DNA of 64,000 nt from Acidovorax sp. DW039 (GCF_037101375.1 NZ_AP029019.1:1240001-1304000), one strand, 5' to 3'; positions 52,260-61,371 are shown, numbered from the stretch's first letter. The notes: generated by a model from the letters alone, not told the origin. Numbers and translations: made by a program.

Positions 52260-54386
52260 TCAGAAGAAGTAGGTCAGCCCCACGCTGAAGTTGCGCGGCA
52301 GCGAGGGCGACACCACGTTGGCATTGATCGCACCGTCGTAATAAGCGCGGTCAAACACGTTCTTGACGCCTGCCGTGATGCGGTAGTTCTCGCCCACGTA
52401 GCTCACCGACACATCGGCCACGAAGTACGAGGGCAGTGTGAACGGGTAGGAGCCGATCTGTTCACTCACGTAGCGCCCGCCCAGGCCCAGCGTTACGCGC
52501 GGGTATTGCGGCAGCTTGTAGGTGGCCCAGGCCGTGAGCGTATGGCGCGGGGTCAGGTTGAGCGGCAGGCCGACGATGGCGGCGTTGTTGTCACGCGTGA
52601 CCTTGGTTTGTGTGTACGTGTAGGCGCTGGTGAGCTTCCAGCCATTTTTCAGGTCTGCACCCAATTCGGCCTCCAGGCCGCGTGCGCGCTGCTGGCCCGT
52701 CTGCACGTTGAAACCTGTGTTCACCGGGTCTGCCGTTGTCACGTTTTCACGCACCAAGTCAAACACGGCCAGCGAGCCCGTCAGTTGCCCGCCCGGGGCT
52801 TCGTACTTGATACCCGCTTCCCATTGCTTGCCAGTTTCCGGCGCAAAGGCGGAGCCGCCAAAGGTCTGGCCTGACACAGGCAGGAACGATTCCCCATAGC
52901 TGCCGTAGGCAGACCAGCCAGGCTTGAATTCATAGACCAGGCCTGCTGACAGCGTGGTGGCGCTGTCTTTCTGGCGGGTTTGCTTTTTGACCAGGCGGTC
53001 ATTGATCTCATTGGTAGACCAGTCGCGGCGCATGCCCACCAGCGCGGTCCAGCCCTGGCCGAACTTGATCTGGTCTTGCGCATACAGGCCTGCCACCGTG
53101 AGCTTTTCGGGTGCGTCGCTCGTCAGGTTGGTGGGGCAGGTCGCTGCCATGCCATATACAGGATTGAACAGGTCGAGCGCGCCAATGGTGCAGCGGCGCT
53201 GGCCCTGGTAGGTGTGGCCGGAGCGCACGTCCAGACCCGTCACGAGCTGGTGTTTGACCCCCAGCGCCTCAAAACGCGACAGCAGCGAGGTGTCGGTGGC
53301 CAGCAGGTCGTAGTCGATGTACTGGCGCGTTGCCTGGCGGTTTTGCAGCCGCTGGTTGGCCTGCAGGGCCAGGTTGGAGATGAAGTTGCCCGTGCCTTTC
53401 TCGGTTTCGTAGCGCACGTTCTGGCGGAAGGTCATGGCCTCCGACATCTTGTGCTCCAGCGTGTAGCCCACGGTTTTGCTCTCTACGTCGTACCCGCCAA
53501 AACTCGGGTCACCCGTGAACAGGGTGCGCGAAAGGGTGCCGTTGCGGTTGGGCAGCACCGTGCCATAGGGCGAGATGCCCTGCTGGCGCATCCACTGGCT
53601 CTGGCTATAGGTGGCAAACAGCACCAGGTCGGTCTGCGGCCCCAGGTCGAGCGATAGCGAGGGCGCAAACCAGCGGTCCTTGCGGTACACAAACTGCGTG
53701 GGGTCGTCGGCGTTGGAGACTTGCGCATTGATGCGCAGCGCAGACTTGCCAGATTCGGACAGCGGCCTGTTGATGTCTGCCTGCAGCGTGCGCTGGCCAA
53801 AGCTGCCTACCTCTACGCCCACCTCGTTCAGCGCTTCTTTCTTGGGCCGCTTGCTCACCGCATTGACGATGCCGCCGGGCTGCACCTGCCCGTAGAGCAC
53901 CGATGCCGAACCTTTGAGCACTTCAAAGCGCTCGTAGCCGTAAGGCTGCAACTTGGCCCACATGCCAGGGCTTTGCACCAGGCCATCGACCAGAATGGAT
54001 TCGGTGGAGCGAAAGCCCCGGATGTTGATGTCGTCAAAGCCCCGCCGTCCAAAGTTGACCGGGCTCACACCCGCCACGGTCTGCAGCGCTTGCTGCACGT
54101 TGGTGATCTGGCGCGACTCCATCTGCTCACGGGTGACCACGCTGATGGACTGCGGAGTTTCCAGCCTGCGCATGGGTGCCTTGCTGGCGGTTTGAGCCTC
54201 TACCGGCGCAAAGCCCATGTCCTTTTCGGTGCTGGCGTTGATGCGGACTTCCTGCAGTTGCACGGCGGTTTCTCCCGCAGCCGTCTGCGCAGCGGCTGCC
54301 TGCGCCAGGCACAAGGCCAAGGGAGTAAGGGTGAATGCGCGCGCCAGGCGCAAGCGGTTTGCGCAGGCCAGGGAATAAAGGGGCAT
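52260..54386 (-). CDS. TonB-dependent siderophore receptor
   Basis: 708 aa. Signal peptide ending AQAAAAQT; plug domain (about 55-180: ETPQSISVVTREQMESRQITNVQQAL, LVDGLVQSP, FEVLKGSASVLYGQVQPGGIVNAVSKRP), then a 22-strand barrel ending GLTYFF with terminal Phe. It transports a ferric hydroxamate or similar siderophore; the ligand cannot be read. The plug lacks a clear extra N-terminal STN signalling domain, so it is probably not a sigma-regulator pair. ATG 54386; a Fur-like box lies 177 bp upstream. Confidence 0.92.
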   Translation of the reverse strand: MPLYSLACANRLRLARAFTLTPLALCLAQAAAAQTAAGETAVQLQEVRINASTEKDMGFAPVEAQTASKAPMRRLETPQSISVVTREQMESRQITNVQQALQTVAGVSPVNFGRRGFDDINIRGFRSTESILVDGLVQSPGMWAKLQPYGYERFEVLKGSASVLYGQVQPGGIVNAVSKRPKKEALNEVGVEVGSFGQRTLQADINRPLSESGKSALRINAQVSNADDPTQFVYRKDRWFAPSLSLDLGPQTDLVLFATYSQSQWMRQQGISPYGTVLPNRNGTLSRTLFTGDPSFGGYDVESKTVGYTLEHKMSEAMTFRQNVRYETEKGTGNFISNLALQANQRLQNRQATRQYIDYDLLATDTSLLSRFEALGVKHQLVTGLDVRSGHTYQGQRRCTIGALDLFNPVYGMAATCPTNLTSDAPEKLTVAGLYAQDQIKFGQGWTALVGMRRDWSTNEINDRLVKKQTRQKDSATTLSAGLVYEFKPGWSAYGSYGESFLPVSGQTFGGSAFAPETGKQWEAGIKYEAPGGQLTGSLAVFDLVRENVTTADPVNTGFNVQTGQQRARGLEAELGADLKNGWKLTSAYTYTQTKVTRDNNAAIVGLPLNLTPRHTLTAWATYKLPQYPRVTLGLGGRYVSEQIGSYPFTLPSYFVADVSVSYVGENYRITAGVKNVFDRAYYDGAINANVVSPSLPRNFSVGLTYFF

Positions 54387-54562
54387 GACAGGTTCCGAAG
54401 ACAACAACAGGACGCGGGCTTGCGTGGTCGGAACGCTGGCTGGCGGGGCTCGCACCGCGGAGGCTCCGGGGTGCGGGTACAGGTCTGTTCAAGGCCTTCT
54501 CTGGACGTGAGTCCAACAAAAAGGCTCTGAACAGTTGCTAAGTAAAGTATTGTATATTTATT

Positions 54563-54583
54563 GAGAACGGTTCTTGTTCTCAG
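54563..54583. promoter_or_regulatory. Fur-like inverted repeat ahead of TonB receptor
   Basis: TGAGAAC (54563-54569) and GTTCTCA (54577-54583) with a 7-base spacer, in AT-rich sequence with a TATACAATAC-like -10 next to it. The arms resemble the GAGAAT/ATTCTC of beta-proteobacterial Fur boxes. Confidence 0.55.
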
Positions 54584-54620
54584 GTTAAAGGCAACCCCAT
54601 CAGCGTGGTGCTTCAGTGGC

Positions 54621-54675
54621 GGCTAGCGTTTCGTGTCTGGCAGTGCGACAGGCATGCGGAACAACGACGCCAGTG
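54621..54675. repeat. Decayed copy 3 of the inverted-repeat element
   Basis: GGCTAGCGTTTCGTG...GGCAGT...GCGGAACAACGACGCCAG aligns with the centre and one arm of copy 2 at 48967-49020; the other arm is lost. It begins 18 bp after the YciI stop (reading on the minus strand). Confidence 0.5.
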
Positions 54676-54692
54676 GGTATATGCCCGCCGCG

Positions 54693-54989
54693 TTAAATGA
54701 GGACTTTGCGCGCGTCGTTGGCTTTCGACCAGTGCAGGATTTCGTAACGCTGGCGCAGTCCCGCGATAAAGAACGGGTCGCTCTGAATCAACGCTTCCAG
54801 CTGTGCCTTGGACTCGGCAGTGGCGATCCATAACCCCCCTTGGGGCACAGCGCCGGGCTCCGTGCGAAGAGACCCGCCCACAGGAATCAATTCCTGATGT
54901 GCCTCCAGCCAATCAATATGCGCCTGCAAGTGGGCCGCGCGCAGATCGCCGCAGCCGGGTTTGTCAGTGAAGATGATCGCAAAGAGCAT
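54693..54989 (-). CDS. YciI-like protein
   Basis: 98 aa, ferredoxin-like alpha/beta fold of the YCII family: MLFAIIFTDKPGC, AHLQAHIDWLEAHQE, GGLWIATAESKAQLEALIQSDPFF. His residues in the first helix correspond to the family's putative active-site His. Small dehalogenase-related or muconolactone isomerase-like fold; function unassigned. Located 24 bp downstream of the CPA2 start on the same strand, hence probably not in one operon with it. Confidence 0.85.
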   Translation of the reverse strand: MLFAIIFTDKPGCGDLRAAHLQAHIDWLEAHQELIPVGGSLRTEPGAVPQGGLWIATAESKAQLEALIQSDPFFIAGLRQRYEILHWSKANDARKVLI

Positions 54990-55013
54990 GGCTGTTGACG
55001 CTGACTGTTGAAA

Positions 55014-56939
55014 CTAGGAACGGTCTTTGTTCACCCCGGAACTGGGTTCATTCTCTGCAATGGGCTGATTCTGTGTGGAGTCTTCACCCTCAGCCCCGCC
55101 ATACCCTGGATAGACCTGCGCAGTAGCCTCCCGCGCGGCCTGTTCCTGGCGTTCCTTGGCCATTTGCTCGGCAAGCTGGGCACGGCCTTCGCGGGCCACG
55201 GCCATCATCTTGGCGCGGTCCTTGTGGTGGGGGTACATGCGGTCGGCCAGCGCGATGTTGTGCTCTCGGAAGCGGCGGGCCACTTCCAGTGCCTGTGCCT
55301 GTGTCTGGCCCATCAGTTCCAGCACGGTGCGTGCGCTCACCAGGCTGGATTCAAACAGTTCGCGTTGCACGAGGGTGACGCCTTCGTCGCGCAGTGCATT
55401 CCAGTGCGTCAGGTCGCGAGCGCGGGCCACTATCTGTAGCTGGGGGAAATGCTTGCGCGCCAGGGTGACGATCTTGAGGGACTGCTCGGGATCGTCCACT
55501 GCCACTACCAGCACGCGCGCGTGCTCGGCCCCGGCAATGCGCAGCAAGTCCAGGCGTGTGGCGTCGCCATAAAACACGCGATACCCAAAAGTGCGTGCAA
55601 TTTCGAGAATTTCCACGCTGTGGTCCAGCACCGTGGTGGGAATGCCTTGCGTGAGCATCATCCGCGCAACGATCTGGCCGTAGCGGCCGAAGCCCGCAAT
55701 GATGACCGGGGCCTCCTGCTGTTCCGAAATCTCCTGCGCCTGAGGCACCGCCGTCTTGAGGCGGGCGTAGCGGCGCAGCAGGACGCGGTCCATCACCACC
55801 AGCAGCAGCGGGCTGATGAGCATGGACAAGGCCACTGCGCCGATCAGCAAAGAGGCCGTTTCGCCCGAAAACACTTGCGCCCCTGCAGCGGCCTGAAAGA
55901 CCACAAAGGCGAACTCTCCGCCCTGGGCCAGCAGCAGGGTGAACACGGGCCGCTCCTGGTAGGGAATGTTCACTACCTTGGCCAGCGTGTAGATGGCCAC
56001 CGCCTTGATTGCCATGAACCCGAGCAGGATGGCCAGCATGAGCCCAGGGGAACGCATGAGCACCCCAAAGTCGATGCTCATGCCTACAGCGATGAAGAAC
56101 AGACCCAGCAGCAGCCCTTTGAAAGGCTCAATGTCGGCCTCCAGCTCGCTGCGGTATTCGCTGTCGGCCAGCAGCACGCCTGCCAAGAAGGCGCCGAGCG
56201 CCATGGACAGGCCCACCATCACCATCAAGTAGGCAATGCCCACCACCAGCAGCAGTGCCGCAGCGGTGAAGATTTCGGGCGTCTTGCTCTTGGCAATCCA
56301 CCGCAGCAGGGGGCGCAGCAGCAGGCGGCCACCCAGCACAATGGCACCGATCACGCCCACGATCTTGAGTGCCTCCAACGCCACTTCGCCTGCCGAGTGG
56401 CTGTCGTCCGCCCCGGCGGCGGCTCCCAGCAGGGGCAGCAGCGCCAGAATGGGGATGGCAGCTACGTCCTGAAAAAGCAGGATCGAAAAGCCTGCCTGCC
56501 CGCTGCTGGTGCGCAGCAGGTTGCGCTCTGCCAGCACCTGCAGCGCAATGGCGGTGGACGACAGCGCCAGCCCCAGTGCTGCCACCAGGCTGATGCGCCA
56601 GGGCATGCCCGCTAGCCAGCCCGCCACAAACAGGGCGGCCGCGCAGCCCAGCACCTGGGCGCTGCCGGTGCCGAAGATGGGGCGGCGCATGGCCCACAGG
56701 CGGCTGGGCTGCAGCTCCAACCCCACCAAAAACAGCATGAGCACCACGCCGAATTCTGCAAAGTGCAGGATGTCCTGCACATTGCTCACCAGGCCCATGC
56801 CCCAGGGGCCAATGGCGATCCCGGCAGCCAGATAGCCAATGATGGATCCCAGTCCCAACGCTTTGGAGAGGGGAACGGCCAGCACGGCAGCGCTCAGGTA
56901 CATCAAGCCGTAGGTAAGCCAGGTGGGTGCGTGTTCCAT
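55014..56939 (-). CDS. Monovalent cation:proton antiporter, CPA2/KefB-KefC type
   Basis: 641 aa. About 12-13 membrane helices (residues 10-395) with LFLVGLELQPSRLW and SSTAIALQVLAERN, then a RCK/TrkA-N domain: IIAGFGRYGQIVARMMLTQG is the NAD(H)-binding motif, DHSVE and YGDATRLDLLRIAG follow. The 80-residue Gln/Glu-rich C-terminal tail is disordered. Likely a K+ efflux system protecting against electrophiles or pH. No separate KefG/KefF ancillary gene nearby. Confidence 0.9.
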   Translation of the reverse strand: MEHAPTWLTYGLMYLSAAVLAVPLSKALGLGSIIGYLAAGIAIGPWGMGLVSNVQDILHFAEFGVVLMLFLVGLELQPSRLWAMRRPIFGTGSAQVLGCAAALFVAGWLAGMPWRISLVAALGLALSSTAIALQVLAERNLLRTSSGQAGFSILLFQDVAAIPILALLPLLGAAAGADDSHSAGEVALEALKIVGVIGAIVLGGRLLLRPLLRWIAKSKTPEIFTAAALLLVVGIAYLMVMVGLSMALGAFLAGVLLADSEYRSELEADIEPFKGLLLGLFFIAVGMSIDFGVLMRSPGLMLAILLGFMAIKAVAIYTLAKVVNIPYQERPVFTLLLAQGGEFAFVVFQAAAGAQVFSGETASLLIGAVALSMLISPLLLVVMDRVLLRRYARLKTAVPQAQEISEQQEAPVIIAGFGRYGQIVARMMLTQGIPTTVLDHSVEILEIARTFGYRVFYGDATRLDLLRIAGAEHARVLVVAVDDPEQSLKIVTLARKHFPQLQIVARARDLTHWNALRDEGVTLVQRELFESSLVSARTVLELMGQTQAQALEVARRFREHNIALADRMYPHHKDRAKMMAVAREGRAQLAEQMAKERQEQAAREATAQVYPGYGGAEGEDSTQNQPIAENEPSSGVNKDRS

Positions 56940-57225
56940 GGGGTGTCGGAGGGGCTGGTGATAGGCAGGTCAGAGGAGGGGGCGGAGCCATGCCGGGAGC
57001 GCGGCAGTCATGGGGATTCTGACACCTCTGAGTGCCTCATGGCTGGGGTGAACAGTGCAGGACAGGATGTGTTGGTGCTATCTAATACATAGCGGTTGGC
57101 GCTTGTCTGGCTTGCGCAACGCTCCGGTATGGCATACAAACTGGCGCTATCATCGCTGCCCACATCCGCGGCTTGGTGCTTTGCATTGAGCCGTGCTTCC
57201 CCGGCTCTCTCCCTACGGTGCATTC

Positions 57226-57864
57226 ATGGATTTCCAGACCTGGCTGGCTTTTTTTGCGGCGTCTTGCCTGATTGCGGTCTCGCCCGGCTCGGGGGCAGTG
57301 CTGTCCATGAGCCACGGTTTGTCGTACGGGGTGCGCAAAACCAGCGCCACCATCCTCGGGCTCCAACTGGGCCTGCTGCTCATCTTGCTGATTGCCGGTG
57401 CGGGGGTGGGGTCGCTGCTGCTGGCGTCTGAGGTGGCTTTCAGCGCCGTGAAGGTGGCTGGCGCTTGCTATCTGATTTATGTGGGCTTGAGCCAATGGCG
57501 TGCGGGGGACCGCTCTCCCATCCACGGCGATGAGGCCGCCCCTGCCGGGCCGTGGACCAAGCGCTGCCTGACCGGTTTTTTGACCAACGCCACCAACCCC
57601 AAAGGCATCATCTTCATGGTGGCGGTGCTGCCCCAGTTCATGACCGACACGCGCCCGCTGTGGACGCAGCTGCTGGTGATGGCCGTGACCACCATGGCGG
57701 TGGATGTGGTGGTCATGCACGGCTATGCGGCAGGTGCCAGCGCCCTGCGGCGCTTGATGCGCAGTGCTCGTGCGGTGCGTGTGCAAAATCGGGTGTTTGG
57801 CGGGCTGCTGATGGCCGTGGGCGCGGGGCTCTTCTTCGTGAAGCGCGGTGCGCAGCACGCATAG
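57226..57864 (+). CDS. LysE/RhtB-family exporter
   Basis: 212 aa, six helices. Family start MDFQTWLAFFAASCLIAVSPGSGAVLSMSHGL; helices near 8-27, 40-62, 68-85, 115-135, 145-165 and 190-206. Exports amino acids or related metabolites. ATG 57226; the sequence upstream holds no clear SD. 103 bp lie between its stop and the ParA gene. Confidence 0.87.
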   Translation: MDFQTWLAFFAASCLIAVSPGSGAVLSMSHGLSYGVRKTSATILGLQLGLLLILLIAGAGVGSLLLASEVAFSAVKVAGACYLIYVGLSQWRAGDRSPIHGDEAAPAGPWTKRCLTGFLTNATNPKGIIFMVAVLPQFMTDTRPLWTQLLVMAVTTMAVDVVVMHGYAAGASALRRLMRSARAVRVQNRVFGGLLMAVGAGLFFVKRGAQHA

Positions 57865-57889
57865 CGGTTGCAAAGTGAAACGCTATTCT

Positions 57890-57936
57890 TTTGATAGCTT
57901 CTTGCGCCGTATTGATAAGCGCAGAGCCGGTTTTTG
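57890..57936. repeat. Comamonadaceae-type short intergenic repeat
   Basis: TCTTTTGATAGCTTCTTGCGCCG...TTGATAAGCGCAGAG between the LysE and ParA genes; same family as 38066-38128. Confidence 0.45.
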
Positions 57937-57966
57937 ATGGTTATTTCTCGTCACAAGGAGATCAAC

Positions 57967-58587
57967 ATGCCAGTGGTTGTTGTTGCCAATCCCAAGGGCG
58001 GTGTGGGCAAGTCCACGCTCTCGACCAACGTCGCGGGTTACTACGCCAGCCAGGGGCACACGGTCGTGCTGGGCGATATTGACCCCCAGAAGTCGGCCCA
58101 TCTGTGGTTGAGCCTGCGCCCGGCCAGTGTGGCCGCCATTGGCCAGTGGGATACCCAGACGGGAGCCCTGACGAGTCCGCCCAAAGGCACCACCCATGCC
58201 GTGCTGGACACGCCCGCCGGGCTGCATGGCAGTGCGCTCAAAGATGTGTTGAAGGTGGCCGACAAGGTCATCGTGCCGCTGCAGCCCAGCATTTTTGATA
58301 TCTACGCTACCCAGGCTTTTCTGGATGAGCTGCGGGCTCACCGCCAGTCGGCGGGGGTAGAGGTGGGCATTGTGGGCATGCGCATTGACGAGCGCACCCG
58401 CTCGGCAGAGCAGCTGCACCATTTCGTGGACGGACTGGGCCTGCCGGTGCTGGGCTATGTGCGCGACACGCAGAATTACGTGCACCTGGCTGCCCAGGGT
58501 TTGACGGTGTTTGACGTGAGCACGACCACCCGCGTGGCACGCGACCGTGAACAGTGGCAGGGCATCTGCCGCTGGCTGGACGCTTGA
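57967..58587 (+). CDS. ParA-family ATPase without ParB partner
   Basis: 206 aa. Deviant Walker A NPKGGVGKST (about residues 9-17), Asp/Gln motif DIDPQKSA, Walker B VLDTPAGLHG, then VPLQPS. This small ParA/MipZ/VirC1-like type lacks the N-terminal helix-turn-helix of chromosomal ParA. ATG 57967 is preceded by AAGGAG. No parB or centromere-like repeats are adjacent, so it may localise something other than DNA. Lone cell-pole or cargo-positioning ATPase is a guess. Confidence 0.85.
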   Translation: MPVVVVANPKGGVGKSTLSTNVAGYYASQGHTVVLGDIDPQKSAHLWLSLRPASVAAIGQWDTQTGALTSPPKGTTHAVLDTPAGLHGSALKDVLKVADKVIVPLQPSIFDIYATQAFLDELRAHRQSAGVEVGIVGMRIDERTRSAEQLHHFVDGLGLPVLGYVRDTQNYVHLAAQGLTVFDVSTTTRVARDREQWQGICRWLDA

Positions 58588-58704
58588 TGTGAGGGGCCGG
58601 GGCGGCCGGGCCGGTTTCGCCGTCCTGCCGCCCGTTGGCCCCGTCATCCCTTCGCTGTCGCGCGCCAGACAAGCGCGTCCCGGTTGCAGCGCTACATTGA
58701 AGCG

Positions 58705-59169
58705 ATGAAAACCTTTCGCTCATACACCGAAGTCAGCGCCTGCGTCGGCCAGGAAGTGGCCGTGACCGACTGGATCACCATCACGCAAGAGCAAGTCAAC
58801 CTGTTTGCCGATGCCACCGGCGATCACCAGTGGATCCACGTAGACCCGGAGCGTGCCAAGACAGGTCCCTTCGGTGCTCCGATTGCCCATGGTTTTCTTA
58901 CGCTGTCACTCATTCCCCGGTTTTTTGATCTGGGCTTGAAGATCGAAGGCGCGCGCATGGGCGTCAATTACGGACTCAACCGGGTGCGTTTCACCGCCCC
59001 GGTGCCGGTGGGTAGTCGCCTGCGCGCACGCCTGCTGTTGCAAGCGGCAGAGCGCATCGAGCCGGACGGCATCCAGATGACATGGCTGGTGACCGTAGAG
59101 CGTGAAGGCAGCGACAAACCCGTGTGTGTGGCGGAGTCCTTGGCTCGTAACTACGGTGCAGCTCCTTGA
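58705..59169 (+). CDS. MaoC-like (R)-specific enoyl-CoA hydratase
   Basis: 154 aa single hot-dog domain. The active-site motif FADATGDHQWIHVDPERA gives catalytic Asp and His, with FGAPIAHGFLTLSL following. Typical of PhaJ/MaoC hydratases that hydrate trans-2-enoyl-CoA. ATG 58705 gives a good start MKTFRSYTE. A bidirectional terminator sits right after the gene. Specific substrate not readable. Confidence 0.9.
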   Translation: MKTFRSYTEVSACVGQEVAVTDWITITQEQVNLFADATGDHQWIHVDPERAKTGPFGAPIAHGFLTLSLIPRFFDLGLKIEGARMGVNYGLNRVRFTAPVPVGSRLRARLLLQAAERIEPDGIQMTWLVTVEREGSDKPVCVAESLARNYGAAP

Positions 59170-59201
59170 AGCAGTAGAGCCGTCGGGCGCTCGGTCATGA
59201 C

Positions 59202-59237
59202 AAAAGGCCTGCCGGATATGTCCGGCAGGCCTTTTTT
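59202..59237. terminator. Bidirectional Rho-independent terminator
   Basis: Perfect 15-bp stem AAAAGGCCTGCCGGA (59202-59216) / TCCGGCAGGCCTTTT (59221-59235), TATG loop, T6 on the right and A4 on the left. Shared by MaoC and DUF4148 genes. Confidence 0.9.
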
Positions 59238-59280
59238 ACTGGGGCTCTGTGTGTCGCAGCCCCGAGTCTGTGGGCGCTAT

Positions 59281-59595
59281 TTACTCAGCGCTAAGAGTTG
59301 TGCGTGCGCCCTTGGCGGCGGCTACGGCACCTTCACGCACTTCGGCGCGGCTCAGTGCTGTGCCAGGAATGTTCAGCGGTGCGGGCACGTTGTACCACTC
59401 GGCATCTTGTGGCAGGGTGCCGGACTGGCGGGCGGCCACCAGTTCAGCCACCACGGCTTCGCGGGTCAGGGTGCTGCTGGTGGTGGCCAAGGGGTAGCTG
59501 TTCCAGTCGCCATCGCGTGGCAGGGCAGAGTCAGCCTGTGCAGCGAAAGTGGTGAGTGCGAGGGTGACGGCGGCGAGTGTGCGGTACGAGTTCAT
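59281..59595 (-). CDS. DUF4148 secreted protein
   Basis: 104 aa. Signal peptide (hydrophobic about 7-20, ending FAAQA), then LTREAVVAELVAARQSGTLPQDAEWYN and LSRAEVREGAVAA, the paired DUF4148 helices. Periplasmic, function unknown; common in Burkholderiales, often as several paralogues. ATG 59595 is preceded by AGGAC on the minus strand. Confidence 0.85.
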   Translation of the reverse strand: MNSYRTLAAVTLALTTFAAQADSALPRDGDWNSYPLATTSSTLTREAVVAELVAARQSGTLPQDAEWYNVPAPLNIPGTALSRAEVREGAVAAAKGARTTLSAE

Positions 59596-59754
59596 GAGGA
59601 TGTCCTTTCAAAAATGAGCCTGTTCTCCGGGGCAGAAACCCGGGTTTGCGCCGGGTTCCTGTCCTGCCTCGGTGAGTGCCCGTTTGGCGGTTCGCTCATC
59701 GATGGGATAGACTGTACCTAGGGTTATCCCTTTGAAAAATAGCACTGTCGGCAA

Positions 59755-59791
59755 CGAATAATTCGCAAAACAGAAATAATCCAGTTTCTGT
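59755..59791. promoter_or_regulatory. Inverted repeats upstream of LysR gene
   Basis: CGAAT-A-ATTCG (59755-59765) and ACAGAAA (59770-59776) / TTTCTGT (59785-59791) in an AT-rich patch 20-56 bp before the LysR start. Possible autoregulatory operator; typical T-N11-A is not exact. Confidence 0.4.
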
Positions 59792-59810
59792 GTAAAAAAT
59801 CATTGCTCAA

Positions 59811-60782
59811 ATGGATAGGCTTCTGACGATGCGGGTGTTCCAGGCCGTGGTGGACGAAGGCGGCTTTGCAGCCGCCGCACGGTGGCTGGAGTTGTCCCCT
59901 CCGGTGGTGACCCGGCTGGTGGCGGATCTGGAGCAGCATCTCGGCACCCGGCTGCTGCAGCGCACCACCCGCAAGCTCGCTCTGACGGAAGCCGGTGAGG
60001 CCTATCTGGCGCGGGTGCGGTCCATCCTGCACGAGATCGAGGACGCCGAAGCTGCTGCGGCCGCCAGCACACGTGATCTGCGTGGCAGCATTCGTGTGGT
60101 GGCATCTCCCGTGCTGGCCAGCAACTTTCTCGCCCCCTTGCTGGCCACCTGGCACGCGCAGCATCCCCGTCTGATGCTGGACATTGACATCGATGCTTAT
60201 GCCTCTGGCCGTGTGGACGAGTTTGACGTCACGTTGATGGTGGCCGGAGAGTACTTTGACGGCAACATCGTGGCCCGACCGTTGATGCAGGGGGAAGCCA
60301 TTGTGGTGGCAGCCCCGGCTTATCTGGCCCGCAAGGGGCTGGGGCACCCTTCGGAGCCGCAGGACCTGGCACACCACGACTATCTGCGCGACTCTGGCAT
60401 GGCAGCCCGAACCCAGCCAGGCTTGGGGCGGCGACTGCGCCTGGCGCGCCTGGATGGCTCCCAACCGCCTCAGGAAGTGGAGGTGCCCTCCGTGCTGCAA
60501 TCCATCAGCACCGAAGTGCTCATGCGTGCTGCTGTCGATGGCATGGGGGTGGCGGTGGCACCGCGCCTGCTCGCGCAGGAGCATCTGGTCCGTGGCGAGC
60601 TGGTGCACTTGCTGCCCGACTGGATTTATTCGCGCTACACCGTATACGCGGCATTGCCCACCGGGCGGATGTTGCCCGCACGTACCAAGGTGTTCCTGGA
60701 CTTTCTGAGCGAGCAGGTGCGGCAGGCCGTGGCGCTGCGCAAGCAGGCAGAGGTGGCCCGTCTGCAGCCAGTGAAGTCCTAG
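59811..60782 (+). CDS. LysR-family transcriptional regulator
   Basis: 323 aa. N-terminal winged HTH (MDRLLTMRVFQAVVDEGGFAAAARWLELSPPVVTRLVADLEQHLGTRLL), linker helix, and periplasmic-binding-like effector domain (RGSIRVVASPVLASNFLAPLLA). Close in type to the CrgA/DsdC-like 'MDRL' subgroup. Divergent from DUF4148; no obvious neighbouring target operon. Its stop TAG is part of the CTAG that is also the stop of trmL. Confidence 0.9.
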   Translation: MDRLLTMRVFQAVVDEGGFAAAARWLELSPPVVTRLVADLEQHLGTRLLQRTTRKLALTEAGEAYLARVRSILHEIEDAEAAAAASTRDLRGSIRVVASPVLASNFLAPLLATWHAQHPRLMLDIDIDAYASGRVDEFDVTLMVAGEYFDGNIVARPLMQGEAIVVAAPAYLARKGLGHPSEPQDLAHHDYLRDSGMAARTQPGLGRRLRLARLDGSQPPQEVEVPSVLQSISTEVLMRAAVDGMGVAVAPRLLAQEHLVRGELVHLLPDWIYSRYTVYAALPTGRMLPARTKVFLDFLSEQVRQAVALRKQAEVARLQPVKS

Positions 60783-61288
60783 TGGGAAGGGGCGGGAGGC
60801 TGGGGGGCGGAAGCCTGGGTTAGCGGCAGGGCAAAGTGGTTCTGCCGCCACGCTTCAAACACCGTCACCGCGACCGCGTTGGACAGGTTCAGGCTGCGTT
60901 GTCCGGGCACCATGGTCAGGCGCAGACGCTGTTCCGGGGCGAAGCTGTCGCGCAGCTCGGGGGCAAGGCCGCGGGTTTCTGAGCCGAACACCAGCCAGTC
61001 TCCCGGCAGGAATGATGTGTCGTGCACGGCGCGCGTGCCGCGCGTCGTCAGCGCAAACATGCGTTGCGGATCGGGCTGTGCGCTGGCGAGGAAGGCATCC
61101 CAGTTGCGGTGGCGCAGCACCTCGGCGTATTCGTGGTAATCCAGCCCCGCGCGGCGCATTAGCCGGTCTTCCATGGAAAAGCCCAGGGGCTCCACCAGAT
61201 GCAGCGTGCAGCCCGTGTTGGCTGCGAGGCGGATCACGTTGCCCGTGTTGGGCGGGATCTCGGGTTCGACAAGAACGATGTGAAACAT
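60779..61288 (-). CDS. trmL: tRNA (cytidine(34)-2'-O)-methyltransferase
   Basis: 169 aa SPOUT-class methyltransferase modifying the wobble base of tRNA-Leu. Start MFHIVLVEPEIPPNTGNVIRLAANTGC, then VFGSETRGLAPEL and VPGQRSLNLSNAVAV, which build the trefoil-knot SAM site. Normal length. The stop overlaps the convergent LysR gene (CTAG 60779-60782). Confidence 0.94.
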   Translation of the reverse strand: MFHIVLVEPEIPPNTGNVIRLAANTGCTLHLVEPLGFSMEDRLMRRAGLDYHEYAEVLRHRNWDAFLASAQPDPQRMFALTTRGTRAVHDTSFLPGDWLVFGSETRGLAPELRDSFAPEQRLRLTMVPGQRSLNLSNAVAVTVFEAWRQNHFALPLTQASAPQPPAPSH

Positions 61289-61371
61289 GGCTCCATTGTC
61301 GTTGGTCGCGGGGGAGCCCTTGGTGCTTACGCAGGCCTGTGGCGAAGCGGGGGCGACGAGTAGGGCGGCAT

